Below are positions 54,357 to 62,926 of a DNA stretch of 64,000 nt, piece after piece. This DNA comes from Bacteroidota bacterium (GTDB lineage: Bacteria; Bacteroidota; Bacteroidia; Chitinophagales; Chitinophagaceae), in the NCBI GenBank assembly GCA_018266555.1, contig JAFEAF010000010.1:43887-107886 (forward strand), given 5' to 3'. Both the position numbers and the translations under genes were made by a program. The first letter of the stretch is position 1; each line of letters begins with the position of its first letter. The notes below the pieces were generated by a model that was given only the letters and a program-made list of their open reading frames with translations, had not been told where the DNA came from and did not search any database.

Positions 54357-55715
54357 ATGTTACTCAAAAACGCTTCCATTTTGGTAGTAGATGACGATCC
54401 TGATGTACTTACAGCTGTAAGATTATTATTAAAGACCGAAGTAAAGGAAGTAATGACAGAAAAAAATCCGGAAAATCTTCGTTGGCATTTATCAAAAGAT
54501 AAGTTTGATATGATCCTGCTCGATATGAATTTCACCAGCCCTGTTAATACCGGCAATGAAGGAATCTTTTGGCTGAACGAAATTAAAAAGATGGGATCGG
54601 ACGCATCCGTGATCATGATTACAGCGTATGGAGATATTGATTTGGCCGTTCGTTCATTAAAAGAAGGCGCTGCAGATTTTGTTGTGAAGCCCTGGCATAA
54701 TGAAAAACTGCTTACCATTATCAGGGAAACATTGAGACGAAAAAGCGACAAAACAGCTATTCGCTCTTCTATACAAACTGATTCAGTTATTGGAAAGGAA
54801 CTGATAGGTGAATCGGAAGTGATGCAGGAAATATTTTTGAAAATTGAAAAAATCGCTCCTACCGATGCCAATATTTTAATCCTTGGTGAAAATGGAACCG
54901 GTAAAGACCTGATTGCAAAAGCAATTCATCAGCATTCCTTGCGTGCCAATAAACCATTTGTAAAAGTAGATGTAGGAGCCTTGACGGAATCATTGTTCGA
55001 GAGCGAATTGTTTGGCCACAAGAAAGGAGCATTCACTGATGCACGTGAAGATCGTGTAGGAAGGTTTGAAGCCGCAACGGGTGGAACCTTGTTTCTTGAT
55101 GAAATTGGAAACATACCCCTGCACCTCCAGGCAAAATTGCTGAGTGTATTGCAAAACCGCCAGGTGACAAGACTGGGAAGCAATGAACCTGTTCCCATTG
55201 ATATCCGCTTGATTTGTGCTACGAATCTTCCGTTAACAGAGTTGGCAAATGAAAATCGTTTTAGAAAAGATTTGATTTACCGGATCAATACAGTTGAGAT
55301 AGTAATGCCGCCACTTAGAAAAAGGGGAAATGATATTATTTTGCTGGCAAAACATTTCTGCAGGATATACAGTAATAAATACATGAAACCCTTTAAAGAT
55401 TTTGGCCCGAAAGCATTGGAGAAAATGATGAGTTATCACTATCCAGGGAATGTTCGGGAGTTGCAATACACTATTGAAAGAGCTGTAATCATGTCCGATA
55501 ATGATATTCTAATTGACAGTGACCTGATTTTTTCTCCTATAGAATCACAAACTGTTCCCGGTACTGAACCTGCAGAGTTTAAACTGAGTGCTATTGAAAA
55601 AAACACGATCCTGAAAGTAATTGAAAAACATAATGGCAATATTACCAAAGCTGCCAAAGAACTGGGATTGACCCGGACAGCTTTGTACCGGAGATTAAGC
55701 AAATATGATATTTAA
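54357..55715 (+). CDS. NtrC-family sigma-54-dependent response regulator
   Basis: 452 residues. Receiver domain: VVDDDPDV, D56 in LLDMNF, KPW near 105-115. AAA+ domain: Walker A GENGTGKD (about 177-184), ELFGHKKGAFTDAREDR, Walker B LFLDEIGN, and the sensor region YPGNVRELQYTIERAV. The loop that contacts sigma-54 reads GAFTDA (about 224-229) instead of GAFTGA, a variant I recall from Bacteroidota regulators. The C-terminus has a Fis-type helix-turn-helix (NITKAAKELGLTRTALYRRL). It diverges from the adaptor operon and overlaps the kinase gene by 11 bp; it is the probable activator for the palindromes at both exporter promoters. Confidence 0.95.
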   Translation: MLLKNASILVVDDDPDVLTAVRLLLKTEVKEVMTEKNPENLRWHLSKDKFDMILLDMNFTSPVNTGNEGIFWLNEIKKMGSDASVIMITAYGDIDLAVRSLKEGAADFVVKPWHNEKLLTIIRETLRRKSDKTAIRSSIQTDSVIGKELIGESEVMQEIFLKIEKIAPTDANILILGENGTGKDLIAKAIHQHSLRANKPFVKVDVGALTESLFESELFGHKKGAFTDAREDRVGRFEAATGGTLFLDEIGNIPLHLQAKLLSVLQNRQVTRLGSNEPVPIDIRLICATNLPLTELANENRFRKDLIYRINTVEIVMPPLRKRGNDIILLAKHFCRIYSNKYMKPFKDFGPKALEKMMSYHYPGNVRELQYTIERAVIMSDNDILIDSDLIFSPIESQTVPGTEPAEFKLSAIEKNTILKVIEKHNGNITKAAKELGLTRTALYRRLSKYDI

Positions 55716-57054
55716 AAAATACGAATGGAGAATTTTGGTAAGAGTGTTATTGGTTTTTGTGACACTTTTCGCTACATCATATCTTTTGGTGAGAGGATTG
55801 CATATTTATTTACTCCTGGTTCTTCCGATAGTGATATACCAGGTGGTTGATATGTACCGGTTTTACCAAAAAACAAAAAAAGAATTGGATCAGTTTGTTG
55901 AGTCTATCCATTACCGGGATTTTTCAAGGCATTTTGATGTTAAGCATGCGCCGGTGGAAGTACAACCTCTGCGGAAAGGCTTTAATGAAATCAATACCAC
56001 ATTCAAGGTAATGAGTAAAGAGAAGGAAACGCAGTATCAATATGTGCAAAAAATCCTGGAGTTAGTGGATACCGGTATTCTTTCTTATATGGAATCTACC
56101 GGGGAAGTCATCTGGATGAATGAATCGCTGAAACGGATGTTGCAATTGCCGTATCTTAAAACCATTCATTCTTTAAGTAAAAGGGATACTGAACTTTACA
56201 AAGAAATCCTTTCACTGCGACCGGGTGAAAATAAAATAGCTACAGCCCATCTTGAAACCAGCTCTTTTAAAATATTGTTATCTGCTACCGCCTTTCAGAC
56301 TGAAGGAAATATATATAAACTCATTGCATTTCAAAACGTAAATGAAGCATTGGATGAAACAGAATCAAAAGCATGGCAAAAACTGTTGAGTGTGCTGACG
56401 CATGAGATTATGAATTCAGTAGCGCCTATTTCATCATTGGCAGAAACATTAAAACACCGTTTGCAGCAATCTGTTTCTTTATTGAATAATGATTCAGGCT
56501 CGGTGGATGATCTTGAATTGGGTATTGAAACAATCAAAAGAAGAAGCGACGGCCTGCTGAAATTTGCAGAAACCTACCGCAGCCTAAACAAAATCACGAA
56601 GCTGAATCTGAAAAAAATTTATGTCAGGGATATTTTTGAAAACCTGCTGCAACTGATGCAGCCTACACTGGAGCAAAAAAATATTGATCTGGAAACTATT
56701 TTGAAAGACACGGATATTTCGTTAGAAGTGGATACTGATTTGCTGGAACAGGTTATGATCAACCTGCTGTTAAATGCTATTGAGGCAGTAAAAGAAAAGC
56801 CCGATCCAAGAATCATTTTATCCGCATACACTACCAGCAATCATAAAACGGTCATTAAAATATCTGACAATGGTAATGGAATGCCTGCGGAATTATTGGA
56901 TAAGATATTTATTCCGTTTTTCAGCACTAAAAAAAGTGGTAGTGGTATTGGCTTAAGTTTATGCAAACAGATCATGATGCTGCACAAAGGAACCATCCAG
57001 GTACAAAGTGTGGAAGGTGAGGGGACAGCCTTCCTGCTCCAGTTTGGGAATTAA
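55705..57054 (+). CDS. NtrY-like sensor histidine kinase
   Basis: 449 residues. Two N-terminal membrane helices (about 10-30 and 32-48) are separated by a very short loop, so no large periplasmic sensor. A PAS-like segment follows (QKILELVDTGILSYMESTGEVIWMNES in part), then HisKA with H233 in LSVLTHEIMNSVAPISS. The ATP-binding domain has MINLLLNAIEAVKEKPDP (N box), ISDNGNGMPAELLDKIF (G1) and STKKSGSGIGLSLCKQI (F/G2 boxes). Overlaps the NtrC-type regulator by 11 bp, so they form a pair. The short-loop layout suggests sensing of membrane or envelope state or of the exporter itself, which is inference. Confidence 0.93.
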   Translation: MIFKKYEWRILVRVLLVFVTLFATSYLLVRGLHIYLLLVLPIVIYQVVDMYRFYQKTKKELDQFVESIHYRDFSRHFDVKHAPVEVQPLRKGFNEINTTFKVMSKEKETQYQYVQKILELVDTGILSYMESTGEVIWMNESLKRMLQLPYLKTIHSLSKRDTELYKEILSLRPGENKIATAHLETSSFKILLSATAFQTEGNIYKLIAFQNVNEALDETESKAWQKLLSVLTHEIMNSVAPISSLAETLKHRLQQSVSLLNNDSGSVDDLELGIETIKRRSDGLLKFAETYRSLNKITKLNLKKIYVRDIFENLLQLMQPTLEQKNIDLETILKDTDISLEVDTDLLEQVMINLLLNAIEAVKEKPDPRIILSAYTTSNHKTVIKISDNGNGMPAELLDKIFIPFFSTKKSGSGIGLSLCKQIMMLHKGTIQVQSVEGEGTAFLLQFGN

Positions 57055-57311
57055 AAATTTGCCCCGGAACATCAGGTGAAATATTAATAATATTCGGGGG
57101 AGAACATTTTCAAAACAAAAGAGACGGTACTACAACAAAAGAATCGCTACTAAAGTTATCTGTTAATGACCGTTTGATTTATTTGCCCAAGGGTTATTTT
57201 TTTTTGGCCGGATGTTATGCCTATGTTATAAGAACAACGGGTTACCGACTTTCTAAGTAATTTTGTATTCATTCTTTTCATCACTCATGCTTATGTAGGC
57301 TTTAAACTCAG

Positions 57312-57575
57312 ATGACATTCAGTACCATTCTAGGATTTACTGCTGCCGTATTAACTACGGGTTCATTTTTGCCCCAGGCCATTAAAACTATCCGGACAAA
57401 AGATACACAGAGTATTTCACTTTTTATGTACCTGCTTTTTTCAACGGGCACACTGCTCTGGCTCTTATTCGGAATATTCAGTAATAATATGCCTATTATA
57501 GTGGCCAATGCAATCACATTGGTATTTGCTGTGATCATTTTAGTTTATAAAATAAAATACAGGAAGAAAGACTAA
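57312..57575 (+). CDS. SemiSWEET-type sugar transporter
   Basis: 87 residues with three membrane helices, the size of a SemiSWEET protomer that works as a dimer. The PQ-loop signature is in TTGSFLPQAIKTIRTKDTQS; LYVLL-like helices follow, including LFMYLLFSTGTLLWLLFGI and VANAITLVFAVIILVYKIK. It mediates facilitated sugar movement through the inner membrane. It precedes an SDR sugar dehydrogenase-like gene by 18 bp and the GH63-like glucosidase is next, consistent with a small sugar-use cluster. No feature other than AT-rich DNA is seen in the 257-bp gap upstream. Confidence 0.9.
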   Translation: MTFSTILGFTAAVLTTGSFLPQAIKTIRTKDTQSISLFMYLLFSTGTLLWLLFGIFSNNMPIIVANAITLVFAVIILVYKIKYRKKD

Positions 57576-57593
57576 CATAAAAAAACTAAACGT

Positions 57594-58400
57594 ATGTCCG
57601 AAATAAAATTAAAAAAGCAAACCGCTATTGTAACCGGCGCTAATTCCGGCATTGGTGAAGGTGTCGCCATTGCTCTTGGTGAAGCCGGCGCAAATGTGGT
57701 AGTAAACTATGTTATAAATCCTGATGCTGCCAATGATGTGGTTCAAAAAATAAAATCTTTTGGACCTGATGCCATAGCTATAAAGGCTGATGTGAGTAAA
57801 GAAGGGGAGGTGATCAATATGTTTCAGCAGGCTATAAAGCAATTTGGTACGGTGGATATTCTTGTAAATAATGCAGGCCTGCAACGGGATGCAAAATTTC
57901 ATGAAATGACATTGGCACAATGGCAATTTGTGATTGATATAAATTTAACCGGCCAGTTTTTATGTGCCCGGGAAGCAATCAAAGAATTTTTGAGAAGAGG
58001 TATTGTGCCGGAGCGTTCTGTTGCCTGCGGGAAAATTATTTGTATGAGCAGTGTGCACCAGATTATACCCTGGGCGGGCCATGCTAATTATGCTTCCAGC
58101 AAAGGAGGCATCAAAATGCTGATGCAGACTATTGCACAGGAATACGGCCGTCAAAAAATCCGGGTGAACAGTATTTGCCCCGGCGCTATCAAAACACCAA
58201 TCAATACCGCAGCATGGGATACGCCACAAGCTTATAACAATTTGATGGAATTAATTCCTTATAATCGTATCGGGGTCCCTGAAGATATCGGCAAACTGGC
58301 TGTTTTTTTAGCTAGCGATGACAGTGATTACATAACCGGTGCCAGTATTTTTATAGATGGAGGTATGACATTGTTTGAAGGGTTCGCAACCGGCGGATGA
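57594..58400 (+). CDS. SDR-family oxidoreductase, glucose 1-dehydrogenase-like
   Basis: 268 residues. It has the NAD(P)-binding TGANSGIGEGVA motif (about 13-24), ADVS, NNAG (about 90), and the catalytic Ser (CMSSVHQ), Tyr and Lys (YASSKGG), plus ICPGAIKTP. The YITGASIFIDGGMTLF ending is typical of glucose 1-dehydrogenase-like SDRs; real substrate specificity is not determined by sequence alone. It lies 18 bp after the SemiSWEET gene and 96 bp before the glucosidase, which suggests sugar import or release followed by oxidation to the lactone. Confidence 0.9.
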   Translation: MSEIKLKKQTAIVTGANSGIGEGVAIALGEAGANVVVNYVINPDAANDVVQKIKSFGPDAIAIKADVSKEGEVINMFQQAIKQFGTVDILVNNAGLQRDAKFHEMTLAQWQFVIDINLTGQFLCAREAIKEFLRRGIVPERSVACGKIICMSSVHQIIPWAGHANYASSKGGIKMLMQTIAQEYGRQKIRVNSICPGAIKTPINTAAWDTPQAYNNLMELIPYNRIGVPEDIGKLAVFLASDDSDYITGASIFIDGGMTLFEGFATGG

Positions 58401-58496
58401 GAATATACGTATGGTGTATCAGGATTTGAAAGAAATCACCTCATAGTATCACAGGCTGGATGATTATTTGGAGTATAACATTTTTTACATTGTGAA

Positions 58497-61133
58497 ATGA
58501 TCAGTTTAAAAAAAATATCTGCAGAACAAACCCGGCTGAATGAAAATGCACAGAAGGAAGTGCCTCTTGAAAAATGGGGGCCTTATTTAAGCGAACGTCA
58601 ATGGGGAACAGTGCGGGAAGATTACAGCCCTAATGGAGATGCATGGAATTATTGCACCCACGAACAATCCAGAAGCCGTGTGTACCGCTGGGGCGAAGAT
58701 GGAATTGCCGGCATCAGTGATATGCATCAGAATTTATGTTTTGCTATTGCACTTTGGAATGGAAAAGATGGGATCCTGAAAGAACGGTTATTCGGATTAA
58801 CCAATACGGAAGGTAATCATGGTGAAGATGTGAAAGAACTGTATTATTATCTCGATAATACTCCCACGCATTATTATATGGAGTATTTATATAAATATCC
58901 GCAGGCCGCTTTCCCTTATGAGATATTGCTCGAAGAAAACCGTAAACGATCCAAAAAGGAACCTGAGTTTGAAATACTGGATACCGGTGTATTTGCACAG
59001 GGCAACTACTTTGATGTAAAAGTTACCTATGCAAAAAATAACTCCGAAGATATCTGCATTGATATAACGATTACAAACCAAGGCGACAGTGCAGCAGAAA
59101 TTATTTTACTCCCTACTCTTTGGTTTCGAAACCGGTGGTTGTTCGGGGATGTTAAACAAAAGCCTGCTCTTGAGATCATTAAAAATCAAAACAATTCGGG
59201 TGTTCTAAAGGTTACAGATGAAAAATCAGGAAGTTATTTTTTTTATTATTCGGGCACGCCGGAAACACTGATGACAGAGAATGAAACGAATACTGAGAAA
59301 ATATTTGGTATCCCTAATTCCTCACCATTTGTAAAAGATGCATTTCATGATGCCATAGCCGGAAAGAATAATAGTCTTTATGAACTATTAAAAAACAATA
59401 ATAAGGGAACAAAATTCTCACCTGTATATCCTTTAACCATTCAGGGAAATTCGTCACAGAAAATAGTGCTTCGGTTGAGTAAGGATGAAATACAAAACCC
59501 TTTTAATGATTTTGAAGATATTTTTATTAAAAGAAAAAAGGAAGCTGACGAATTTTATAAAAACCTTTTACCCCAAAATTGTAACACAGATATTTCTAAC
59601 ATTCAGCGGCAGGCTTTTGCCGGATTATTATGGACCAAACAATTTTATCAGTATGATGTGGAGCGCTGGCTGAATGGTGACCCTGGTGAAATTTCTCCTC
59701 CACCGGAAAGAAAAGCGGGAAGAAATGAAGGATGGGAAAATCTGAAAGCGGCCGATGTGTTATCCATGCCGGATAAGTGGGAGTATCCCTGGTTTGCAGC
59801 CTGGGATCTTTGTTTTCATTGCATCCCCATGGCAATGATTGATCCGGTGTTTGCAAAAAATCAAATGATATTATTGTGCAGGGAATGGTATATGGACCCT
59901 TTCGGACAAATACCGGCTTATGAATGGAATTTCAGCGATGTGAATCCGCCATTACAGGCATGGGCAGCTTTACAAGTTTATAATATTGAAAAAAAAATAC
60001 ACGGTCATGCCGATATTTATTTTTTGAAAAGAATTTTTCAAAAACTGGTACTCAATTTTACCTGGTGGGCAAACCGGGAAGATGAGAATGAGAACAACAT
60101 TTTCACAGGTGGATTTCTGGGTATGGATAATATCGGGGCCATAGACCGGGATAGTTTACCACCCGGCACTTTTTTAGAACAGGTAGATGCAACGGCCTGG
60201 ATGGGAATGTATGCACTGAACATGATGGAGATGGCATTGGAAATAGCGCAGGCGGATAACAGTTATGAGGATATGGTTACCAAATTTTATGAGCATTTTG
60301 TATTGATTGCTTCTTCGCTGAATGAAACGCTTTGGGATGAAAATGATAATTTTTTTTATGATTGCCTTCATAATAAAGATGGGAGCAGCATTTCGATGAA
60401 GGTACGTTCCATAGTAGGCCTGAGTGTATTATTTAATGCAGGTGCTATTACCTGTGATGCACTGCAGAAACTACCTGATTTCAAAAAGCGAATGGATTAT
60501 ATCAGGCAATACCGGAAAGATCGTAATGAATTTTTGCCTTGCGAAGAAACAAGTGATGAAGGGCATTTATTGATTTCGCTGGTGCATAAGAGCAGGCTCA
60601 TTAAATTGCTGTCAGTAATGCTGGATGAAAATGAATTTTTATCAACAGGTGGTATCAGGGCGTTGTCAAAATTTCATAAGGATCATCCCTTTGTATTACA
60701 GTTTAATAATAATTTGTACTCGATCCAATACCAGCCGGGTGAAAGCGACAGTTCTATGTTTGGCGGTAACAGCAACTGGCGGGGGCCGGTGTGGATACCC
60801 CTGAATTATTTAATAATAAAAACGCTTCAGCAATTGAATGATTTTTACGGAAACACTATCCGCCTGTCATTTCCTTCCGGGAAGGACAATAGTTATAATC
60901 TTGATGAAATTGCCAGGGCTGTTTCAACAAGAATCATTAATTCATTTCAACTCAATGAACAAAATTCCAGGTGCATCAATGGAAATGAAAATTGGTTTTA
61001 CAACAGGCCGGAAAATAAAAATCTTGTTTTGTTTTATGAGTGTTTGCACGGAGATACGGCCAGAGGCGTGGGGGCTTCGCATCAAACGGGGTGGAGCAGC
61101 CTGATAGCGGCTCTTATCAACCATGAATTTTAG
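58497..61133 (+). CDS. GH63-like glucosidase (MGH1-like)
   Basis: 878 residues, no signal peptide, so probably cytoplasmic. N-terminal WGPYLSERQWGTVREDYSPN and YRWGEDGIAGISD are typical of the bacterial MGH1-like glucosidase group. The alpha/alpha-barrel follows, with FAAWDLCFHCIPMAMIDPVFAKNQ, PAYEWNFSDVNPP and NWRGPVWIPLNYL; near the C-terminus is LHGDTARGVGASHQTGWSSL. GH63 enzymes hydrolyse alpha-glucosidic bonds; bacterial members often act on mannosylglycerate, glucosylglycerate or alpha-1,2/1,3-glucosyl compounds. The exact substrate is unknown. It ends a three-gene sugar cluster. Confidence 0.87.
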   Translation: MISLKKISAEQTRLNENAQKEVPLEKWGPYLSERQWGTVREDYSPNGDAWNYCTHEQSRSRVYRWGEDGIAGISDMHQNLCFAIALWNGKDGILKERLFGLTNTEGNHGEDVKELYYYLDNTPTHYYMEYLYKYPQAAFPYEILLEENRKRSKKEPEFEILDTGVFAQGNYFDVKVTYAKNNSEDICIDITITNQGDSAAEIILLPTLWFRNRWLFGDVKQKPALEIIKNQNNSGVLKVTDEKSGSYFFYYSGTPETLMTENETNTEKIFGIPNSSPFVKDAFHDAIAGKNNSLYELLKNNNKGTKFSPVYPLTIQGNSSQKIVLRLSKDEIQNPFNDFEDIFIKRKKEADEFYKNLLPQNCNTDISNIQRQAFAGLLWTKQFYQYDVERWLNGDPGEISPPPERKAGRNEGWENLKAADVLSMPDKWEYPWFAAWDLCFHCIPMAMIDPVFAKNQMILLCREWYMDPFGQIPAYEWNFSDVNPPLQAWAALQVYNIEKKIHGHADIYFLKRIFQKLVLNFTWWANREDENENNIFTGGFLGMDNIGAIDRDSLPPGTFLEQVDATAWMGMYALNMMEMALEIAQADNSYEDMVTKFYEHFVLIASSLNETLWDENDNFFYDCLHNKDGSSISMKVRSIVGLSVLFNAGAITCDALQKLPDFKKRMDYIRQYRKDRNEFLPCEETSDEGHLLISLVHKSRLIKLLSVMLDENEFLSTGGIRALSKFHKDHPFVLQFNNNLYSIQYQPGESDSSMFGGNSNWRGPVWIPLNYLIIKTLQQLNDFYGNTIRLSFPSGKDNSYNLDEIARAVSTRIINSFQLNEQNSRCINGNENWFYNRPENKNLVLFYECLHGDTARGVGASHQTGWSSLIAALINHEF

Positions 61134-61185
61134 ACTTTGTAAACCCTATGGTTCCTATCTTTTATAATTTATAAATAGTGCATAT

Positions 61186-61200
61186 TTCAGGTAACCTGAA
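61186..61200. repeat. 15-bp palindrome after the glucosidase gene
   Basis: TTCAGGTAACCTGAA is a perfect palindrome with one central base in the 144-bp gap between the glucosidase and the next ORF; too short a loop for a terminator, possibly an operator. Confidence 0.35.
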
Positions 61201-61277
61201 GTTTACCGGGCCCGATTATTCTTTCCGTTGATTTACAAACTATGGGACTTTGAATTTCTATATTTTGAATATGCATT

Positions 61278-61553
61278 TTATTCTGAAAGATAAATGGCCG
61301 ATTCATTCGGAATAAACAAATATTTAGTTGTTAATCGCATAGGCTCTCTTTTGCCGGCAACAATAACCCGTTGTTCAATGATTGCATCCAAAAGTTCTCG
61401 TTTTATTAATTCGACTTCTAAAGAATCTATTTCATCATAATACTGAGCCGCATCAAATTCCGTTATCAACCTTGTAAATAAATCAAGTTGGTGAGCAGTT
61501 TTACAAGACTTAATCCATTTTAAAATGGTCTTGTTGTTTTTGTAAATATCCAT
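61278..61553 (-). CDS. Hypothetical protein
   Basis: 91 residues, predicted alpha-helical N-terminal half (MDIYKNNKTILKWIKSCKTA, FTRLITEFDAAQYY) and a short C-terminal beta-prone end (MRLTTKYLFIPNESAIYLSE). Acidic and basic residues are mixed as in cytoplasmic proteins; no signal peptide. I recognise no family. It marks the beginning of the accessory stretch and no convincing neighbour relation is seen. Confidence 0.5.
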   Translation of the reverse strand: MDIYKNNKTILKWIKSCKTAHQLDLFTRLITEFDAAQYYDEIDSLEVELIKRELLDAIIEQRVIVAGKREPMRLTTKYLFIPNESAIYLSE

Positions 61554-61819
61554 ATAGAGTAATTTTAGTGAATGTTTTAGTTTAGTTTATTTTGGTATTT
61601 TTCACTGGTTTCTTCTATAGGAATTGCATTACTCATCACAGGAAATTTATTTCCAGGGATCAGTATGGAAATATTTTATTGTTTGGAGTAAAACGGTGTG
61701 GTGTAATCTTTAATAGGGTAAAAATCTTTTTCATTTTTCCAGGGTTTAAATTAAAAAACGGATTTATCGAAAACCAGGATTTAAAATTTGCAATGGCTTT
61801 GATTAGCTTTTTAAAATAA

Positions 61820-62244
61820 TACTGTACAGGGATCTCAGAATGGGTGGGTGAGAAAGGTACAGATACTAATCGTGTTTTTCCGGAGGATATTTGAGGTTTT
61901 CTGAAATCAAACCTAAAAGGATATTTTTATTTTTGCAAGGATTTTTGAACAAATATTTTTACACAAAACAATCTGTTCATTTTCAAAAACAAGTGTTTTT
62001 ACGTTTTAAATACAGATGGTCGTGGAAATTGATATTCGAGGCAAACAATACCGGTACAATTTGAAAAAAATGAATAAAGCGTTTAACTAAATTAGAATTT
62101 GGTTGTAGTCTCGATCCCCAATGCTTTCAGGCTATCAAAAGTTTAGTCTCGCAAAGCAATGTAGCCGGTAGGTTTCCGATTGACCTCTTAGAGTTTACTT
62201 ATTCACTTAATGATATCAATTGTTTCAATTGCTAGTCATTAAGT
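61820..62244. other. Stretch without recognisable gene
   Basis: No ORF worth annotating. A short open stretch near 62064-62194 (plus strand; contains SLDPQCFQAIKSLVSQSNVA) looks coding-like but has no start and an early stop; I cannot place it in a family. A 24-codon ORF starts at 62014. Composition fits decayed accessory DNA. Confidence 0.5.
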
Positions 62245-62455
62245 TTACCTATCCGTTTTTCTCCACTGGATACCGAAAGGTTTGCCAGCTTTTTTACTGC
62301 GCAACATATCATCAATTTTTTCATCTAGTGTTCCTTTGGTAATCATCCGGTGTATCATTACATTTTTGGCTGACCGATATAAAAGGCTCTGCCCGTTGCC
62401 AGTGCATCCACTGCCGGATTCCACCAGAGGTCATAGTGAATAGCATGATTTACGC
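62245..62455 (-). pseudogene. SNF2-family helicase, C-terminal remnant with frameshift
   Basis: Minus strand reading gives [30 protein letters not shown], then a stop after a five-A run; adding one base restores the frame as [24 protein letters not shown] and on to a stop at 62245. These are the helicase motifs V-VI and C-terminal tail of SNF2/Rad54-like ATPases ([26 protein letters not shown]). The 5' part is missing: similarity starts at the edge of the inverted-repeat element at 62449. Two catalytic changes (DALATG for EAQATD, AFYIGQ) and the frameshift support decay. Confidence 0.8.
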
Positions 62456-62650
62456 CGTTGTTGGTGTTTAATCTAAGGTAAACTTCAACTATGATAACTT
62501 CACACCAACAACCAAACTATAGTTCAGTCATTATAATGCGTAAGAATTCAGTTATGATGATGTGCATGATTTTAAAACCGTTCTTGTTGTTGGTGTGAAA
62601 GAACTATAGAAAAAAATATCTTTAAATTTGAACACCAACAACGACGTAAA
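62449..62650. mobile_element. 202-bp inverted-repeat element between two gene remnants
   Basis: Outer arms 62449-62468 and 62631-62650 match at 19 of 20 bases as inverted repeats. Inner arms TTCACACCAACAAC (62499-62512) and GTTGTTGGTGTGAA (62586-62599) are perfect. So GTTGTTGGTG-type words occur four times, giving two 56-57-bp hairpin units (62457-62512, 62586-62642), each ending in 11-bp inverted repeats and roughly reverse-complementary to each other. CTATAGTTC/GAACTATAG add another pair (62517-62525, 62601-62609). Its edges coincide with the ends of the SNF2 and IS3 remnants. No target duplication is clear. Confidence 0.65.
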
Positions 62651-62756
62651 GTGCCAGATTGTACTTGCGACAGGTTTCTGCAGAACCTTCTCGTTCCGCT
62701 TCCTGAAGGATACTGTACTTCTCCTCAGGAGTAAATTTTCTTCTTTCCTTTGACAT
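62651..62756 (-). pseudogene. IS3-type transposase OrfA, N-terminal fragment
   Basis: From an ATG at 62756 the frame reads MSKERRKFTPEEK, then YSILQEAEREGSAETCRKYN, LA: the N-terminal helix-turn-helix of IS3-family OrfA proteins (about 35 codons). The match ends exactly at the outer end of the inverted-repeat element (62650). No OrfB, no downstream OrfA and no terminal repeats of the IS are present, so it is a fragment rather than an insertion sequence. Confidence 0.75.
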
Positions 62757-62926
62757 GATTTCCTGAATTTACTGTGACTAAATTAATTTTAATTTTTCGT
62801 CCAGTCTTTCAGGGGGGCTAAGACATGTCCTTCAGTACCCTTTAAAGTGACAAATAAAAATAATAAAAAAATTGGCTGTTTAATAAGACGGTTAGTTATG
62901 AAAAGATTGTTGGAATATTTTTAATT

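Noticed and set aside
54308..54871. 187-codon minus-strand ORF over the regulator gene
   Set aside because: Antisense shadow of a well-supported NtrC-type gene; Ser-rich random composition.
61592..61819. 75-codon plus-strand ORF
   Set aside because: Low-complexity aromatic composition, no recognisable domain and no ribosome-binding context; treated as chance.
62103..62114. Possible att half: TTGTAGTCTCGA resembling the tRNA end TTGTAGTCCCGA
   Set aside because: 11 of 12 bases only, similarity does not extend into the T-loop, and no integrase is present.
62449..62650. CRISPR array
   Set aside because: Repeats are inverted, only two units exist, no regular spacers and no cas genes are in the window.
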